Positions 54,698-62,709 are shown, counted from the stretch's first letter. The stretch is 64,000 bases of DNA from Cybelea sp963824595 (GCA_963824595.1 CAWGPY010000002.1:186001-250000); one strand, 5' to 3'. A program made the numbers and translations. Notes: a model not told the origin generated them from the letters alone.

Positions 54698-55633
54698 ATG
54701 ACCGCGCCGGCAGTTCCGTTGGGCCCCATCGTTGACGAAGAGATCGCGATATCCAACGTCACGTTCTGGCGCCGGTTGCGCCGGCACAAAGTGGCGATCG
54801 CGGGACTCGTGGTGCTGACGATCATGGTGCTCGCGGCCGCGCTCGCCTCGCAGCTGTCGCCGTTCGACCCAAACGGCATCGACAACGTGCACTGGCAGGG
54901 AACGCCGCTGCCCCCGTGCTTCCAAGACGCCGCGCAGTGCGGCGGCCATCCGCTGGGCACCGATAACGTCGGTCGCGATCTCTTGTCGCGGCTGCTCTTC
55001 GGCGCGCGCATCTCGCTCACCGTCGGCCTCTTCGCCGTGTTGATGGAGCTGCTGATCGGCACGACGCTGGGTGCGATCGCCGGCTACTACGGAGGATGGA
55101 TAGACTACGCGCTGATGCGCATCACCGACGTGTTTCTCTCGATTCCGCTGCTGCCGCTGCTGTTGGTGCTGACCGCGATCGTCGCCACCAGTTCGTCGAA
55201 GGCGGCATTGAGCTTCTGGGTGATCGTGGTGATCATCGGCAGCCTCTCGTGGATGGGCGTCGCGCGCCTCGTCCGGGCGTCGTTCTTGAGCTTGCGCGAG
55301 CGGGAGTTCGCCGAAGCCGCGCGGGCCGTGGGCAACAACGACGGGCGCATCATCTTCCGGCACCTGCTGCCCAACGCGATCGCGCCGATCGTGGTGCAGG
55401 GGACGCTCGACGTGGCCAACGTCATCCTGCTCGAGTCGGGCCTCTCGTTCCTCGGTTTCGGCATTCAACCGCCGACGGCGTCGTGGGGCAACATGCTGTC
55501 GGACGCGCAGGCCAACTTGCAGATCGCGTGGTGGGCCGCCGTGTTTCCGGGCCTCTGCATACTGGTGACGGTGCTCTCGATCAATTATATGGGCGACGGA
55601 CTGCGCGACGCGCTCGACCCCAACACGAACTAG
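54698..55633 (+). CDS. ABC transporter permease, dipeptide/oligopeptide DppC type
   Basis: A protein of 311 residues, the partner of the preceding DppB. The N-terminal OppC_N segment (W-R-R-L-R-R-H-K-V-A) precedes a large periplasmic loop with G-T-D-N-V-G-R-D, characteristic of DppC. The EAA loop is E-A-A-R-A-V-G-N-N-D. Five to six membrane segments. ATG 13 bases after the DppB stop. A peptide supply for the amino-acid catabolic genes upstream is a reasonable inference. Confidence 0.92.
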   Translation: MTAPAVPLGPIVDEEIAISNVTFWRRLRRHKVAIAGLVVLTIMVLAAALASQLSPFDPNGIDNVHWQGTPLPPCFQDAAQCGGHPLGTDNVGRDLLSRLLFGARISLTVGLFAVLMELLIGTTLGAIAGYYGGWIDYALMRITDVFLSIPLLPLLLVLTAIVATSSSKAALSFWVIVVIIGSLSWMGVARLVRASFLSLREREFAEAARAVGNNDGRIIFRHLLPNAIAPIVVQGTLDVANVILLESGLSFLGFGIQPPTASWGNMLSDAQANLQIAWWAAVFPGLCILVTVLSINYMGDGLRDALDPNTN

Positions 55634-55773
55634 CTCTTTCGGTAGAACGTCGGCCCCGGCGGCGGCGGCACCCCGAGACGGAAGCCAGCCCTTCGTGAAG
55701 AGGCCGGCCTGCTCGCCGAGCGCAGCGGGGCCAGGCTCCCTTCCGGCCCGTCGCGAACCAGAGTCGGCTCCGT

Positions 55774-55857
55774 GCGCAAGTGGCGGAATTGGTAGACGCA
55801 CTAGCTTGAGGGGCTAGCGGGGGCAACCTCGTGGAGGTTCGAGTCCTCTCTTGCGCA
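55774..55857 (+). tRNA. tRNA-Leu (GAG anticodon)
   Basis: Acceptor GCGCAAG (55774-55780) pairs with CTTGCGC (55850-55856), discriminator A55857. The anticodon arm is CTAGC/GCTAG around the loop T-T-G-A-G-G-G, with anticodon GAG at 55808-55810 reading CUC/CUU. A long class II variable arm follows (GGGGGCAACCTC), as required for leucine. The T loop is TTCGAGT. CCA is not encoded (GAT follows). Confidence 0.97.
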
Positions 55858-55943
55858 GATTTGTTGATGGCTCGGCAGGTACCGGCCGCGCCTTAACCGC
55901 GCGGCCGCAAGTACCGGGACTTCAGAACGTAAGGGGATCTACC

Positions 55944-56243
55944 ATGAGCGCGCTCGACCCGACTAGAACCGATCCGGACAAGTACAAAGTCATCTTCGAG
56001 AACGATCGAGTCAGGGTTCTCGAGTATCGCGATAAGCCGGGAGCAAAGACTGAGGCGCACCAGCATCCGAACAGCGTCCTCTTAATGCTTTCCGACTTCC
56101 AGCGTCGCCTAACCGTGGAAAGCGACGTTAGGGAGGTGACCGTGAAGGCAGGTCAAGCGTTGTGGTCGCCAGCCCAAGTCCACGTCGGCGAGAACATCGG
56201 GACCACCGACTCACACGTGGTCTTCGTGGAGCTGAAAGATTGA
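55944..56243 (+). CDS. Small cytoplasmic cupin
   Basis: A protein of 99 residues from the ATG at 55944, with AAGGGGA 7 bases upstream. A single cupin barrel: H-Q-H-P-N-S near residue 40 supplies two metal-ligand histidines, a downstream S-P-A-Q-V-H-V-G-E-N-I-G the third, and V-F-V-E-L-K the last strand. Metal and substrate unknown. Starts 86 bases after the tRNA. Confidence 0.8.
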   Translation: MSALDPTRTDPDKYKVIFENDRVRVLEYRDKPGAKTEAHQHPNSVLLMLSDFQRRLTVESDVREVTVKAGQALWSPAQVHVGENIGTTDSHVVFVELKD

Positions 56244-56331
56244 CCTGAGAGGCCCGCAAGGCTCTCAGGCGCTAGCACGGCTCTCAGCACGTCGTCTCGG
56301 CACCGTCCTCTTTGCTCTCGGGAGGAACACG

Positions 56332-56727
56332 ATGACTCCGCCACCTGAAATTCAGAACCTAATCGAGAATCACGTCAACGGCTTCAACGCCCAGGATACG
56401 GCGCTTTTCCTTAGCGTTTTCGAGGAAAACGCGATCATCATCGACGGTATCGCGCCCTATCGCTGGTTGAACTCCAATGCCCCAGCCAATTGGCTCGCCG
56501 ACGTCGCGAAGTGGCGCGAGGGCCTTGGCGTCACGTACGAGCACCTTACGTATGAAATGGGGTTCTGGAATATGGAGGGGCCCTACGCCTACGCCGTCAT
56601 ATCGTGTACCCTGACGCTGACAATTAAGGGCCAGACCATCGCTAGGGCGGGCACGCTGGCGTACACGTTCTCAAAGCACGAGGGCGAATGGAAGATTGGG
56701 GCGCAGGCGTGGGGGCGTACGTCGTAA
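56332..56727 (+). CDS. SnoaL-like/NTF2-fold protein
   Basis: A protein of 131 residues from the ATG at 56332, with GGGAGGA 6 bases upstream. The opening helix I-E-N-H-V-N-G-F-N-A-Q-D, then V-F-E-E-N-A-I-I-I-D-G, and a final A-Y-T-F-S-K-H-E-G-E-W-K-I strand are the ketosteroid isomerase-like cone fold (DUF4440/SnoaL type). No catalytic pair is evident. It lies after the cupin on the same strand with 88 bases between. Role unknown. Confidence 0.8.
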   Translation: MTPPPEIQNLIENHVNGFNAQDTALFLSVFEENAIIIDGIAPYRWLNSNAPANWLADVAKWREGLGVTYEHLTYEMGFWNMEGPYAYAVISCTLTLTIKGQTIARAGTLAYTFSKHEGEWKIGAQAWGRTS

Positions 56728-56743
56728 CCTGCCACGACCGCGA

Positions 56744-57136
56744 TCACAGGCGACTCCGGCGATATCGCCCAAGGAAAGCCTCCGGTAGAAGACACAGAAC
56801 CATTGCGCCGGCTATGACCGTTAGGCCGATGACGTTCCACCCATGCCTGCCCAGGGGCATCGCGCCGATACCGTAGAGCAGTGCGACGACTGCGGCGATC
56901 AAGAAAAATGGCCCCGTCGCATAGCAGTGCACCCTACCGCAGCGGATTGCATTAGCGATGCATGCGATGCCCATCGTCGTCAGGGCGGTGACCCAGACGG
57001 CGGTTCGCCAACCCTGCCTGATATCGAGGAAGCCGCTCGCAATAAGGACGGCGGCGGGAAGCCAAAACAACGCGCCGGCCGCCATCCGATTGGAAAGGAT
57101 GTCGCGCGAATGGTTCGACGTTGGGTCAGGCTTCAT
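56744..57136 (-). CDS. Four-TM membrane protein
   Basis: A protein of 130 residues. Four membrane helices. The loop after TM2 reads C-G-R-V-H-C-Y-A-T-G-P-F, a pattern I have seen in small uncharacterised bacterial membrane proteins, where the two cysteines and a histidine could bind a metal. Starts with a charged segment at 57136. Convergent with the SnoaL gene. Confidence 0.65.
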   Translation of the reverse strand: MKPDPTSNHSRDILSNRMAAGALFWLPAAVLIASGFLDIRQGWRTAVWVTALTTMGIACIANAIRCGRVHCYATGPFFLIAAVVALLYGIGAMPLGRHGWNVIGLTVIAGAMVLCLLPEAFLGRYRRSRL

Positions 57137-57274
57137 AGGCTCACCGTGGGCGCCGGAAGCGGACGTTCAGTGCACGCGAAGCCGGGCCCTATCGGTTGCC
57201 GGCCGCGCATGTGCGGGTCAATCGTGTAGTCTGTCCGTTCTCGTTTCGGGGCACGGGCGGTACAATTCCGGACC

Positions 57275-58252
57275 ATGAAGCATTCGACGTGTTGCGTTCT
57301 GGCGGCAGCGATCGCATTGGGCGCCTGCGGGGGCGTGAGCGTCGCGCCGGCACCTCCCGCTCGCGGCGGGTTGGACGCCGCTCGCACCCGGTTATCGGGG
57401 GTCGAGGTCGCGCAGCGCCCGCGCCGAGGCATCTACGTCGCCACGTCCTTCGGCAGCGACATCTACGGCTATGCGATCGACAACCGGCGCAACCGGCCGC
57501 CGAAGTGCGTGCTGGACGGGGTGTCCTATGTTGGCGGCATCGCCGTCGACGGCAACGGCAACCTAATCGTCCCCGAGGCCGGCGGCCATACCGTCACCGT
57601 CTTCAAAGGGCCGAGGATGTGCGGGCCAAAGCTCGCCTCCTTCAGCGACCCCTATGGAACGCCGAGCGATGCGGCCAGCAACGACGCAGTCAGCGGAACG
57701 ATCGCCGTGGCGACCGGCGACACGAGCGGCGGCGGAAGCATCGCCGTCTGCACGCTCTCCGGCGGATGCACGAAGAATCTCACCAACGCCGCCATGGGCG
57801 AAGTCGCGGGCGTCGCGATGGCAAGAAACGGCGACTGCTGGGCCTCGGCAAGCACCAGCACGGGAACGGCGACGCTGACCTACTTCAAGCGCTGCGCCGG
57901 AGCCGGCGAGCCCGCCACGGGCTTCAAGAACACCTATTACGGCGGCCTCGACATCGACATCCACGGCAACCTCGTCAGCCTCGACGCATTCGCGCCGGCG
58001 CTTTGGATCTATCGGGGCTGCACGCCGGCTTGTTCGGTCGTGGCCGGGCCGCTTCCGTTGCGCGGCGCTGCGGTCTTCGGCCATGTGAACGAAGACTCGA
58101 CGGAGTTCGCGGCGGCCGATTACGCGTGCGGGTGCATCGACGTTTACGCACGCAGCAGAAAAGGCGCGGTTTACAGGTACAGCTTCAGCACCGGTCTCGA
58201 AGCCGGCGACGACGTGGAGGGTGTCGCGTACAATCCTCGCTCAAAAGAGTAG
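57275..58252 (+). CDS. Propeller-like lipoprotein, paralogue of 17973-18938
   Basis: A protein of 325 residues with lipobox L-G-A-C (Cys18). The repeated R-G-I-Y-V-A-T, G-I-A-V-D-G-N-G-N-L, M-C-G-P-K-L, G-G-C-T-K-N-L-T-N-A and G-D-C-W-A-S-A elements and the ending G-V-A-Y-N-P-R-S-K-E line up with the 17973-18938 protein element for element. Probably a surface or periplasmic beta-propeller. No operon partner. Function unknown. Confidence 0.82.
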   Translation: MKHSTCCVLAAAIALGACGGVSVAPAPPARGGLDAARTRLSGVEVAQRPRRGIYVATSFGSDIYGYAIDNRRNRPPKCVLDGVSYVGGIAVDGNGNLIVPEAGGHTVTVFKGPRMCGPKLASFSDPYGTPSDAASNDAVSGTIAVATGDTSGGGSIAVCTLSGGCTKNLTNAAMGEVAGVAMARNGDCWASASTSTGTATLTYFKRCAGAGEPATGFKNTYYGGLDIDIHGNLVSLDAFAPALWIYRGCTPACSVVAGPLPLRGAAVFGHVNEDSTEFAAADYACGCIDVYARSRKGAVYRYSFSTGLEAGDDVEGVAYNPRSKE

Positions 58253-58256
58253 GACT

Positions 58257-58676
58257 TTAACAGCCACCCTTCATGCCGAACGACAACGCCCCGGAGTCGA
58301 AGTCTTCGCCGCCGTAGACGTCCTCGAAGACGCCCTTGCCGATGTTTCCGTGGCTCGCGGATGCGACGAACACCAGTCCGGCGTTCTGACCGTAGCCCTG
58401 CGCTTCGATGGTCGCCACGAGCGTGTGGTTGATGACTTGGAACGTGCCGTAAGAAAACTTGCTGCTGCCGATGACGAGCGATGCCGAACCGCTGTGCCGC
58501 CACCCCTGGCTGCCGCCGTCGTCGAGCGTCAGGCAGTAGGTCCCGTTGCTGTGATGGGACTTGCTCACGGTGACCGGCCAACTTCCGCTGTAGCCTTGGG
58601 CCGTGGCGGCCTCGGCCGGCTGCGTTAGCGCGGCGGTGGCGAGGGCGATGACAAGAACTCGGGCGAGAAAGCGCAT
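58257..58676 (-). CDS. Small secreted hypothetical protein
   Basis: A protein of 139 residues with a classic signal peptide ending A-E-A-A (about 24). The mature chain is Ser/Gly/Tyr-rich and beta-like (G-T-Y-C-L-T-L-D-D-G-G, T-L-V-A-T-I-E-A-Q-G-Y) with a C-terminal Gly-Gly-Cys. It ends 4 bases from the stop of the convergent lipoprotein gene. Family not recognised. Confidence 0.65.
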   Translation of the reverse strand: MRFLARVLVIALATAALTQPAEAATAQGYSGSWPVTVSKSHHSNGTYCLTLDDGGSQGWRHSGSASLVIGSSKFSYGTFQVINHTLVATIEAQGYGQNAGLVFVASASHGNIGKGVFEDVYGGEDFDSGALSFGMKGGC

Positions 58677-58773
58677 AGCTGAGTTTCCTTGCTCGATCGG
58701 TAGAGAGACGATGCCGCAGAGTCTACGCCGGAGCGATGAAAAAAGTCTGAATCTTGGGACTGCCGAAGGCCCG

Positions 58774-59238
58774 CTACTCGCCGTTATGATCGCGTGCCTG
58801 GGCCGCCAGCCAGTCGTGGATGGCCGTCACGATCGCCGGGTCGGCGCTGGCAAAGGTGACGGCGGCGCCGGCCGGCGTCTCGAAGTAGCGAACCGTGATG
58901 CGCGACGCGCCCGCTGAAAGCCGGGAGAGCCCCGGCATCGCTGCGCCGTGAATGTAAGCGGGGTCGGAGTAGTCGCCCCGAGCAAACCGCGCAGCCTCTT
59001 CGAGCAGGTGCGAACGAACCAGATCGACCTGGCTCCGATTCAGATCGCGAACCACGATCTCGATCGCGCCTCCCGTTGCGCTCGGCAGGAACATGTGCAT
59101 AGAGCGACTTTGATCGAACGGCATCACGTCGGCACCGTGCTGCACCACCATACGATCGTGCCGTTCGTCTGCAAGGACGCCGGCGCGGGTCGCCGCGAGC
59201 GCGATCGCCAGCACTGCAAGAGCGTAGCTACGTTTCAT
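58774..59238 (-). CDS. Secreted hypothetical protein in marR operon
   Basis: A protein of 154 residues from the ATG at 59238 (M-K-R-S-Y-A), with a signal peptide to about 24. The mature part has H-M-F-L-P-S-A-T-G-G-A-I-E-I-V-V-R-D and W-L-A-A-Q-A-R-D-H near the end, and looks like a small aspartate/histidine-containing periplasmic protein. Its start overlaps the marR-family stop by 11 bases in another frame, so the two are co-transcribed. Its role may be linked to what the MarR protein senses. Confidence 0.7.
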   Translation of the reverse strand: MKRSYALAVLAIALAATRAGVLADERHDRMVVQHGADVMPFDQSRSMHMFLPSATGGAIEIVVRDLNRSQVDLVRSHLLEEAARFARGDYSDPAYIHGAAMPGLSRLSAGASRITVRYFETPAGAAVTFASADPAIVTAIHDWLAAQARDHNGE

Positions 59239-59671
59239 CGAGCACCTCGGAAAGAAGGGATAAGGAATCGAGGACGGCCTGTCGCTGTTGCGCCGGGATC
59301 GCCTCGAATGCTTTGGAGAACTTCGCTCGTCGGGAAGCCGCCAAGCGCCGCGCCATTTTCGCGCCGGCGCCGCTGACGTGCAGGCGCAGCAGCCGCGCAT
59401 CGGTTACGTCTCGTTCGCGATCCAGCCATCCCCGCTGTTCGAGAAGTTTTGCGAGTCGGCTCACGGTGCTTTTCTCCAGCCGCAGGTGAGCGGCCAAATC
59501 GTTTTGTGAGATTCCCGGCCGGCGCGAGATCTCGAAGAGCGCGTGCGCTTCGCCCACCGAAACGGGGGCGCCGCAAGGGGTTTGCTCCGGCCGGTGAAGT
59601 CCCAGCGCGCGAATCAGCGCGACGAGCCGTGCCTCGAAGGCCGCGTGGCTGCTGTTAGTTTTGGCTGACAA
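59228..59671 (-). CDS. MarR-family transcriptional regulator
   Basis: A protein of 147 residues. I take TTG 59671 as start: it begins M-S-A-K-T and falls just after a consensus promoter; the longer frame starting at TTG 59707 would begin inside the -35 box. The winged helix is seen in I-S-Q-N-D-L-A-A-H-L-R-L-E-K-S-T-V-S-R (about 65-83) and R-G-W-L-D-R-E-R-D-V-T-D-A-R (wing). A single cysteine (about 32). It likely autoregulates itself and the secreted protein gene it overlaps. Confidence 0.87.
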   Translation of the reverse strand: MSAKTNSSHAAFEARLVALIRALGLHRPEQTPCGAPVSVGEAHALFEISRRPGISQNDLAAHLRLEKSTVSRLAKLLEQRGWLDRERDVTDARLLRLHVSGAGAKMARRLAASRRAKFSKAFEAIPAQQRQAVLDSLSLLSEVLDET

Positions 59672-59678
59672 CGGTTGA

Positions 59679-59707
59679 AGAATACAACTATCTAACGGCG
59701 GGGTCAA
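59679..59707 (-). promoter_or_regulatory. Promoter of the marR-family gene
   Basis: On the minus strand TTGACC (59707-59702) and TATTCT (59684-59679) are separated by exactly 17 bases. The expected transcription start lies 5-8 bases after TATTCT, at or just before the TTG start at 59671, so the mRNA may be leaderless. GTTG-N7-CAAC around the -10 is a candidate MarR half-site pair. Confidence 0.6.
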
Positions 59708-59720
59708 GGCCCGTGCTATA

Positions 59721-59748
59721 TTGACATTTGTCGATGCTATGGTAACAT
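59721..59748 (+). promoter_or_regulatory. Promoter of the ars operon
   Basis: TTGACA (59721-59726) and TAACAT (59743-59748) are separated by 16 bases. The start site predicted about 7 bases downstream coincides with the ATG at 59755, so the transcript is probably leaderless or has at most a few bases of leader; no Shine-Dalgarno sequence precedes the arsR start. Confidence 0.7.
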
Positions 59749-59758
59749 CGAGAAATGT
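59724..59758. promoter_or_regulatory. ArsR operator: 13-bp inverted repeat
   Basis: ACATTTGTCGATG (59724-59736) and CATCGAGAAATGT (59746-59758) are inverted copies matching at 12 of 13 positions, with a 9-base centre. The element covers the -35 to the start codon, so bound ArsR would block polymerase. This size and layout are typical of ArsR/SmtB dimers. Confidence 0.7.
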
Positions 59759-60087
59759 CGATGCAGCGATGCTGTCCGCCCGCGTGGGTCGTAGGCAAGA
59801 ACTTCGAACGTGAGGCCGCGCTCTTCAAAGCCGTTGGCGACTCGTACCGGCTGCGGATGCTGGCAACGCTTGCTCGCGCGCAGACCGAGGTCTGCGTGTG
59901 CGACTTCACCGAGGCGCTGCCGCTCAACCAGCCGACGGTGTCACACCACCTGCGCATCCTCCGGGAAGCGGGGCTGGTGACGTGCGAGCGCCGCGGGACG
60001 TGGGTTTACTATCGCCTCGAACCCCACGCCTACGATCGCATCGAAGCCGCTCTCGGCGATGTCCTCAAGGAGAAAGTATCCGCATGA
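59755..60087 (+). CDS. arsR: ArsR-family arsenic-responsive repressor
   Basis: A protein of 110 residues with two nearby ATGs (59755, 59761). E-V-C-V-C-D-F at about 45-51 is the As(III)-binding C-V-C-D motif. L-N-Q-P-T-V-S-H-H-L-R-I-L is the recognition helix, and the wing is R-R-G-T-W-V-Y-Y-R. A further Cys-Cys pair sits at residues 6-7. It represses the operon until trivalent arsenic binds. The stop overlaps the arsI ATG (ATGA). Confidence 0.95.
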   Translation: MSMQRCCPPAWVVGKNFEREAALFKAVGDSYRLRMLATLARAQTEVCVCDFTEALPLNQPTVSHHLRILREAGLVTCERRGTWVYYRLEPHAYDRIEAALGDVLKEKVSA

Positions 60088-60485
60088 AAACCCATCTCAA
60101 TCTAGCCACGGCCGATCTCCAAAAGAGCGTCTCGTTCTATTCGACGCTTCTCGATGCGCCGCCGGTGAAGGAGTTGAGCGACTACGCGCTCTTCGTCACC
60201 GACGAGCCCGGCTTGGAGTTAGCCCTGGACCTGCGCGATAGCGTGCGTCCTTCGAGTGAAGCCCACTACGGCGTATGCGTCGAGACGCTTGACGAGGTAG
60301 AACGAGCCATTGCCCGCCTTGCGACGGCCGGTCTCGTCTCGTCCATCGAGCGAGGGGAGACGTGCTGCTACGCCAATCAGACCAAGGTCTGGGCGACCGA
60401 CCCCGACGGGCGGCCTTGGGAGATCTACACGGTCCACGAAGACACCGAACGGCGCGACGAATCCCGCAGCTGTTGCAACGCTTAG
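60084..60485 (+). CDS. arsI: C-As lyase (organoarsenical dioxygenase), VOC family
   Basis: A protein of 133 residues from the ATG at 60084. The non-haem iron site is H4, H61 and E113; the arsenic-binding pair is C94-C95 in G-E-T-C-C-Y-A. All match the known ArsI layout (H5, H62, E115, C96-C97). W-A-T-D-P-D-G-R-P-W-E is the final VOC motif. It cleaves methyl or aromatic groups from trivalent organoarsenicals such as methylarsenite. It overlaps arsR by 4 bases and arsN1 by one base. Confidence 0.93.
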   Translation: MKTHLNLATADLQKSVSFYSTLLDAPPVKELSDYALFVTDEPGLELALDLRDSVRPSSEAHYGVCVETLDEVERAIARLATAGLVSSIERGETCCYANQTKVWATDPDGRPWEIYTVHEDTERRDESRSCCNA

Positions 60486-60979
60486 TGCGCGACCTTTGCG
60501 TGCGCCCCGCTGCGAGCGACGACCTGGAGGCAATCCGGAACATCTATAACCAAGGCATCGAGGATCGGCTCGCGACGCTCGAGGCAGATCCAAAATCCGA
60601 AAGCGAAATGGCGGCGTGGTGGACGGAGCACGACGGCCACTACGCCGTGCTCGTCGCGACGGAACACGAGCGCGTCGTTGGATGGGCTGCCTTGAACCGG
60701 TTCTCACATCGGTGCGCTCATTCGAGCGTCGCCGATCTGTCGGTCTACGTGGCGCGTGAAAGCCGCGGCAAGGGCGTCGGCTATACGCTTCTGGAGCGGC
60801 TGGCGGACGAGGCGAAGCGCGGCGGCTTTCGCAAAATCGTGCTCCACGCCTTGAACGACAACGAGCACGGCAAGCGGATGTACCGGAAGGCGTCGTTCGC
60901 CGAGGTCGGCGTGTTTCTGGAGCACGGGCGGCTCGACGGGCGCTTCGTCGACGTCGTCGCGATGGAGCGGCTGCTGTAG
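60485..60979 (+). CDS. arsN1: Arsinothricin/phosphinothricin-type N-acetyltransferase (ArsN1)
   Basis: A protein of 164 residues from GTG at 60485, which shares the G of the arsI stop (TAGTG). It is a GNAT fold: I-Y-N-Q-G-I-E-D-R-L-A-T-L near residue 23 is the PAT/ArsN substrate-site signature. The acetyl-CoA loop is R-E-S-R-G-K-G-V-G-Y near 95. The final helix is N-E-H-G-K-R-M-Y-R-K-A-S-F. It probably N-acetylates arsinothricin (an arsenic analogue of glutamate), as its ars context suggests; phosphinothricin could also be used. Confidence 0.85.
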   Translation: MRDLCVRPAASDDLEAIRNIYNQGIEDRLATLEADPKSESEMAAWWTEHDGHYAVLVATEHERVVGWAALNRFSHRCAHSSVADLSVYVARESRGKGVGYTLLERLADEAKRGGFRKIVLHALNDNEHGKRMYRKASFAEVGVFLEHGRLDGRFVDVVAMERLL

Positions 60980-61684
60980 GTGTCGCTGCTGCGCCGGTCG
61001 GCTGCCGAGGCCGTCGGAACCGCCCTGCTGCTGGCAGGCATCATCGGGTCGGGCATAATGGCCGAGCGCCTGGCGGGCGGCAACGTCGCGATCGCGCTGC
61101 TCGCCAATACGCTGGCAACCGGCGGCGTGCTGTTCGCGATTATCGTCGCGTTCGGACCCGTGTCGGGGGCGCACTTCAATCCGGCGGTGACCCTCGCCGA
61201 TGCGTGGCAGGGCGGAGTGCGGTGGCTCGACGTGCCCGCGTACATCGCGGCGCAGATCGGCGGCGCGGTTGCCGGGGTTGGGGTCGCGAACCTGATGTTC
61301 GCGGAACCGCTGTTCTTTGCGTCGCGCCACGCGCGCCACGGCTTCCCCGTCCTGCTCGGCGAATTCGTCGCCACCTTCGGGCTGTTGGCGGTCATTTGGG
61401 GGAGTTCGCGTTCGCGGACGAACGTAACGGCGTTTGCCGTCGCGGCCTACATCGTGGGCGCCTATTGGTTCACGGCGTCAACGTCGTTTGCCAATCCCGC
61501 CGTCGCGATAGCGCGATCGCTGAGCGATACCTTTGCGGGCATCGCGCCGGGCGACGTTCCGGGATTCGTCGTTGCCGAGCTCTTAGGTGCGATCGCGGCC
61601 ACGTCGCTGTTCGCTTGGCTGTACGCGGGCCGTCTTTCCGGCGAGGCCGTCGTCGTGCCCCACGATAGGAGATCGAATACGTGA
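60980..61684 (+). CDS. Aquaporin-family channel in ars operon (AqpS-like)
   Basis: A protein of 234 residues from GTG at 60980, directly after the arsN1 stop. Six membrane helices and both half-helix motifs: G-A-H-F-N-P-A-V-T (about 63-71) and A-N-P-A-V-A (about 170-175). In ars operons such channels let trivalent arsenicals leave by diffusion after reduction, replacing a pump. Selectivity is inferred from context. The stop overlaps the arsC GTG (GTGA). Confidence 0.88.
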   Translation: MSLLRRSAAEAVGTALLLAGIIGSGIMAERLAGGNVAIALLANTLATGGVLFAIIVAFGPVSGAHFNPAVTLADAWQGGVRWLDVPAYIAAQIGGAVAGVGVANLMFAEPLFFASRHARHGFPVLLGEFVATFGLLAVIWGSSRSRTNVTAFAVAAYIVGAYWFTASTSFANPAVAIARSLSDTFAGIAPGDVPGFVVAELLGAIAATSLFAWLYAGRLSGEAVVVPHDRRSNT

Positions 61685-62112
61685 AGCAGTCCGTATTATT
61701 CGTCTGCGTCCACAATGCGGCGCGAAGTCAAATGGCCGAAGCGTTTTTGAACGCGCGATGCCCGAGCGATTTCGCCGCCGACAGCGCCGGTCTGGAGCCG
61801 GGCGAAATAAATCCCGTCGCCGTGGCGGCGATGGCTGAAGCCGGGATCGACATCTCGCACAATCGCACCAAAAGCGCCTTCGATCTGTTCAAGGCGGGCC
61901 GTCACTATTCGTACGTCATCACCGTCTGCGACGAAACGAGCGCGGAGCGGTGCCCCGTTTTTCCGGGCGGAGCGCGGCGGCTTCATTGGAGCTTCCGCGA
62001 TCCGGCCGCCGCCCAAGGGACGTGGGAGGAGCGGCTCGCGCAGACTCGGGCCATCCGCGACGAGATCCGGGCCCGGATAGACGAGTGGTGCGCGGAGGCC
62101 TGCGAGCGCTAG
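61681..62112 (+). CDS. arsC: Arsenate reductase, thioredoxin-coupled type
   Basis: A protein of 143 residues from GTG at 61681. The phosphatase-like P-loop is C9-V-H-N-A-A-R-S. C83 and C91 are the other two cysteines of the relay that ends with thioredoxin. It reduces arsenate to arsenite, which can leave through the aquaporin. Last gene of the operon; its end overlaps the convergent membrane protein gene by 4 bases. Confidence 0.95.
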   Translation: MKQSVLFVCVHNAARSQMAEAFLNARCPSDFAADSAGLEPGEINPVAVAAMAEAGIDISHNRTKSAFDLFKAGRHYSYVITVCDETSAERCPVFPGGARRLHWSFRDPAAAQGTWEERLAQTRAIRDEIRARIDEWCAEACER

Positions 62113-62579
62113 AACGCCGGGAGCGCCGGCTTTAGGATCATCAAGACGAACGCGACGATCGGGAACCCCAGCGCGATCGAGCCCCAGAGAGCCCAGCCGC
62201 CCGAGAGACGGTCGTACTCGGACAGGTCGCCCGCGCGGGCGGCGGCCGCCAGCGCCCGCTGGGTCCGCGCCAGCGGCCCGAAGGCGAGGCCCGACAGGAC
62301 GAAGGCGATGATCCCCCACAGCAGCCAGCCGGTCGAGAGAATGGGGATGTGGCCGGCAAAGGCGGTCGCGAGGCCGCCCGCGAGGACGATCGCCGCCCCG
62401 GGAATCGTGAAGATGCGATCGGCCCGGATAATGCCCTCCATCGTGCTCGCCATGATCCCCGCGTTGCGGGTGGCGTCGGCGAACCGCTTCCAGAACACGC
62501 CGACCGTCACGTTGCCGAGGAAGAGCACGACCCCGGTGAGGTGCACGAGCTTGAGAACGAGGTACACGGTGACCGACAC
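62109..62579 (-). CDS. DUF2269-like membrane protein
   Basis: A protein of 156 residues from GTG at 62579 (M-S-V-T-V-Y-L-V-L); GTG 62567 is also possible. The frame up to 62786 adds no membrane sequence and lies in a promoter gap. Four membrane helices. L-V-L-K-L-V-H-L-T-G-V-V-L-F-L-G-N starts TM1 and has a histidine common to DUF2269 proteins. Function unknown. Divergent from the RND pump gene. Confidence 0.75.
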   Translation of the reverse strand: MSVTVYLVLKLVHLTGVVLFLGNVTVGVFWKRFADATRNAGIMASTMEGIIRADRIFTIPGAAIVLAGGLATAFAGHIPILSTGWLLWGIIAFVLSGLAFGPLARTQRALAAAARAGDLSEYDRLSGGWALWGSIALGFPIVAFVLMILKPALPAF

Positions 62580-62709
62580 TTCGACGCCGGGTGCATGGCC
62601 TGCCCGCCTTGCTGCGGCCTGCCCGCTCGCTCTGAGGAACTTTTGAGGCTCGTCCTGAAACAGAGGCCTACCCCCCGGCGTAAACCAGAGCAATAATGGA
62701 AGTCGCATC

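Noticed and set aside
55634..55773. Possible small gene or RNA between DppC and the tRNA
   Set aside because: No start with a ribosome site and no stable long hairpin; treated as spacer containing the tRNA promoter.
59672..59707. TTG at 59707 as marR start
   Set aside because: This TTG is the first triplet of the -35 box TTGACC; homologue-like N-terminus and promoter geometry favour 59671.
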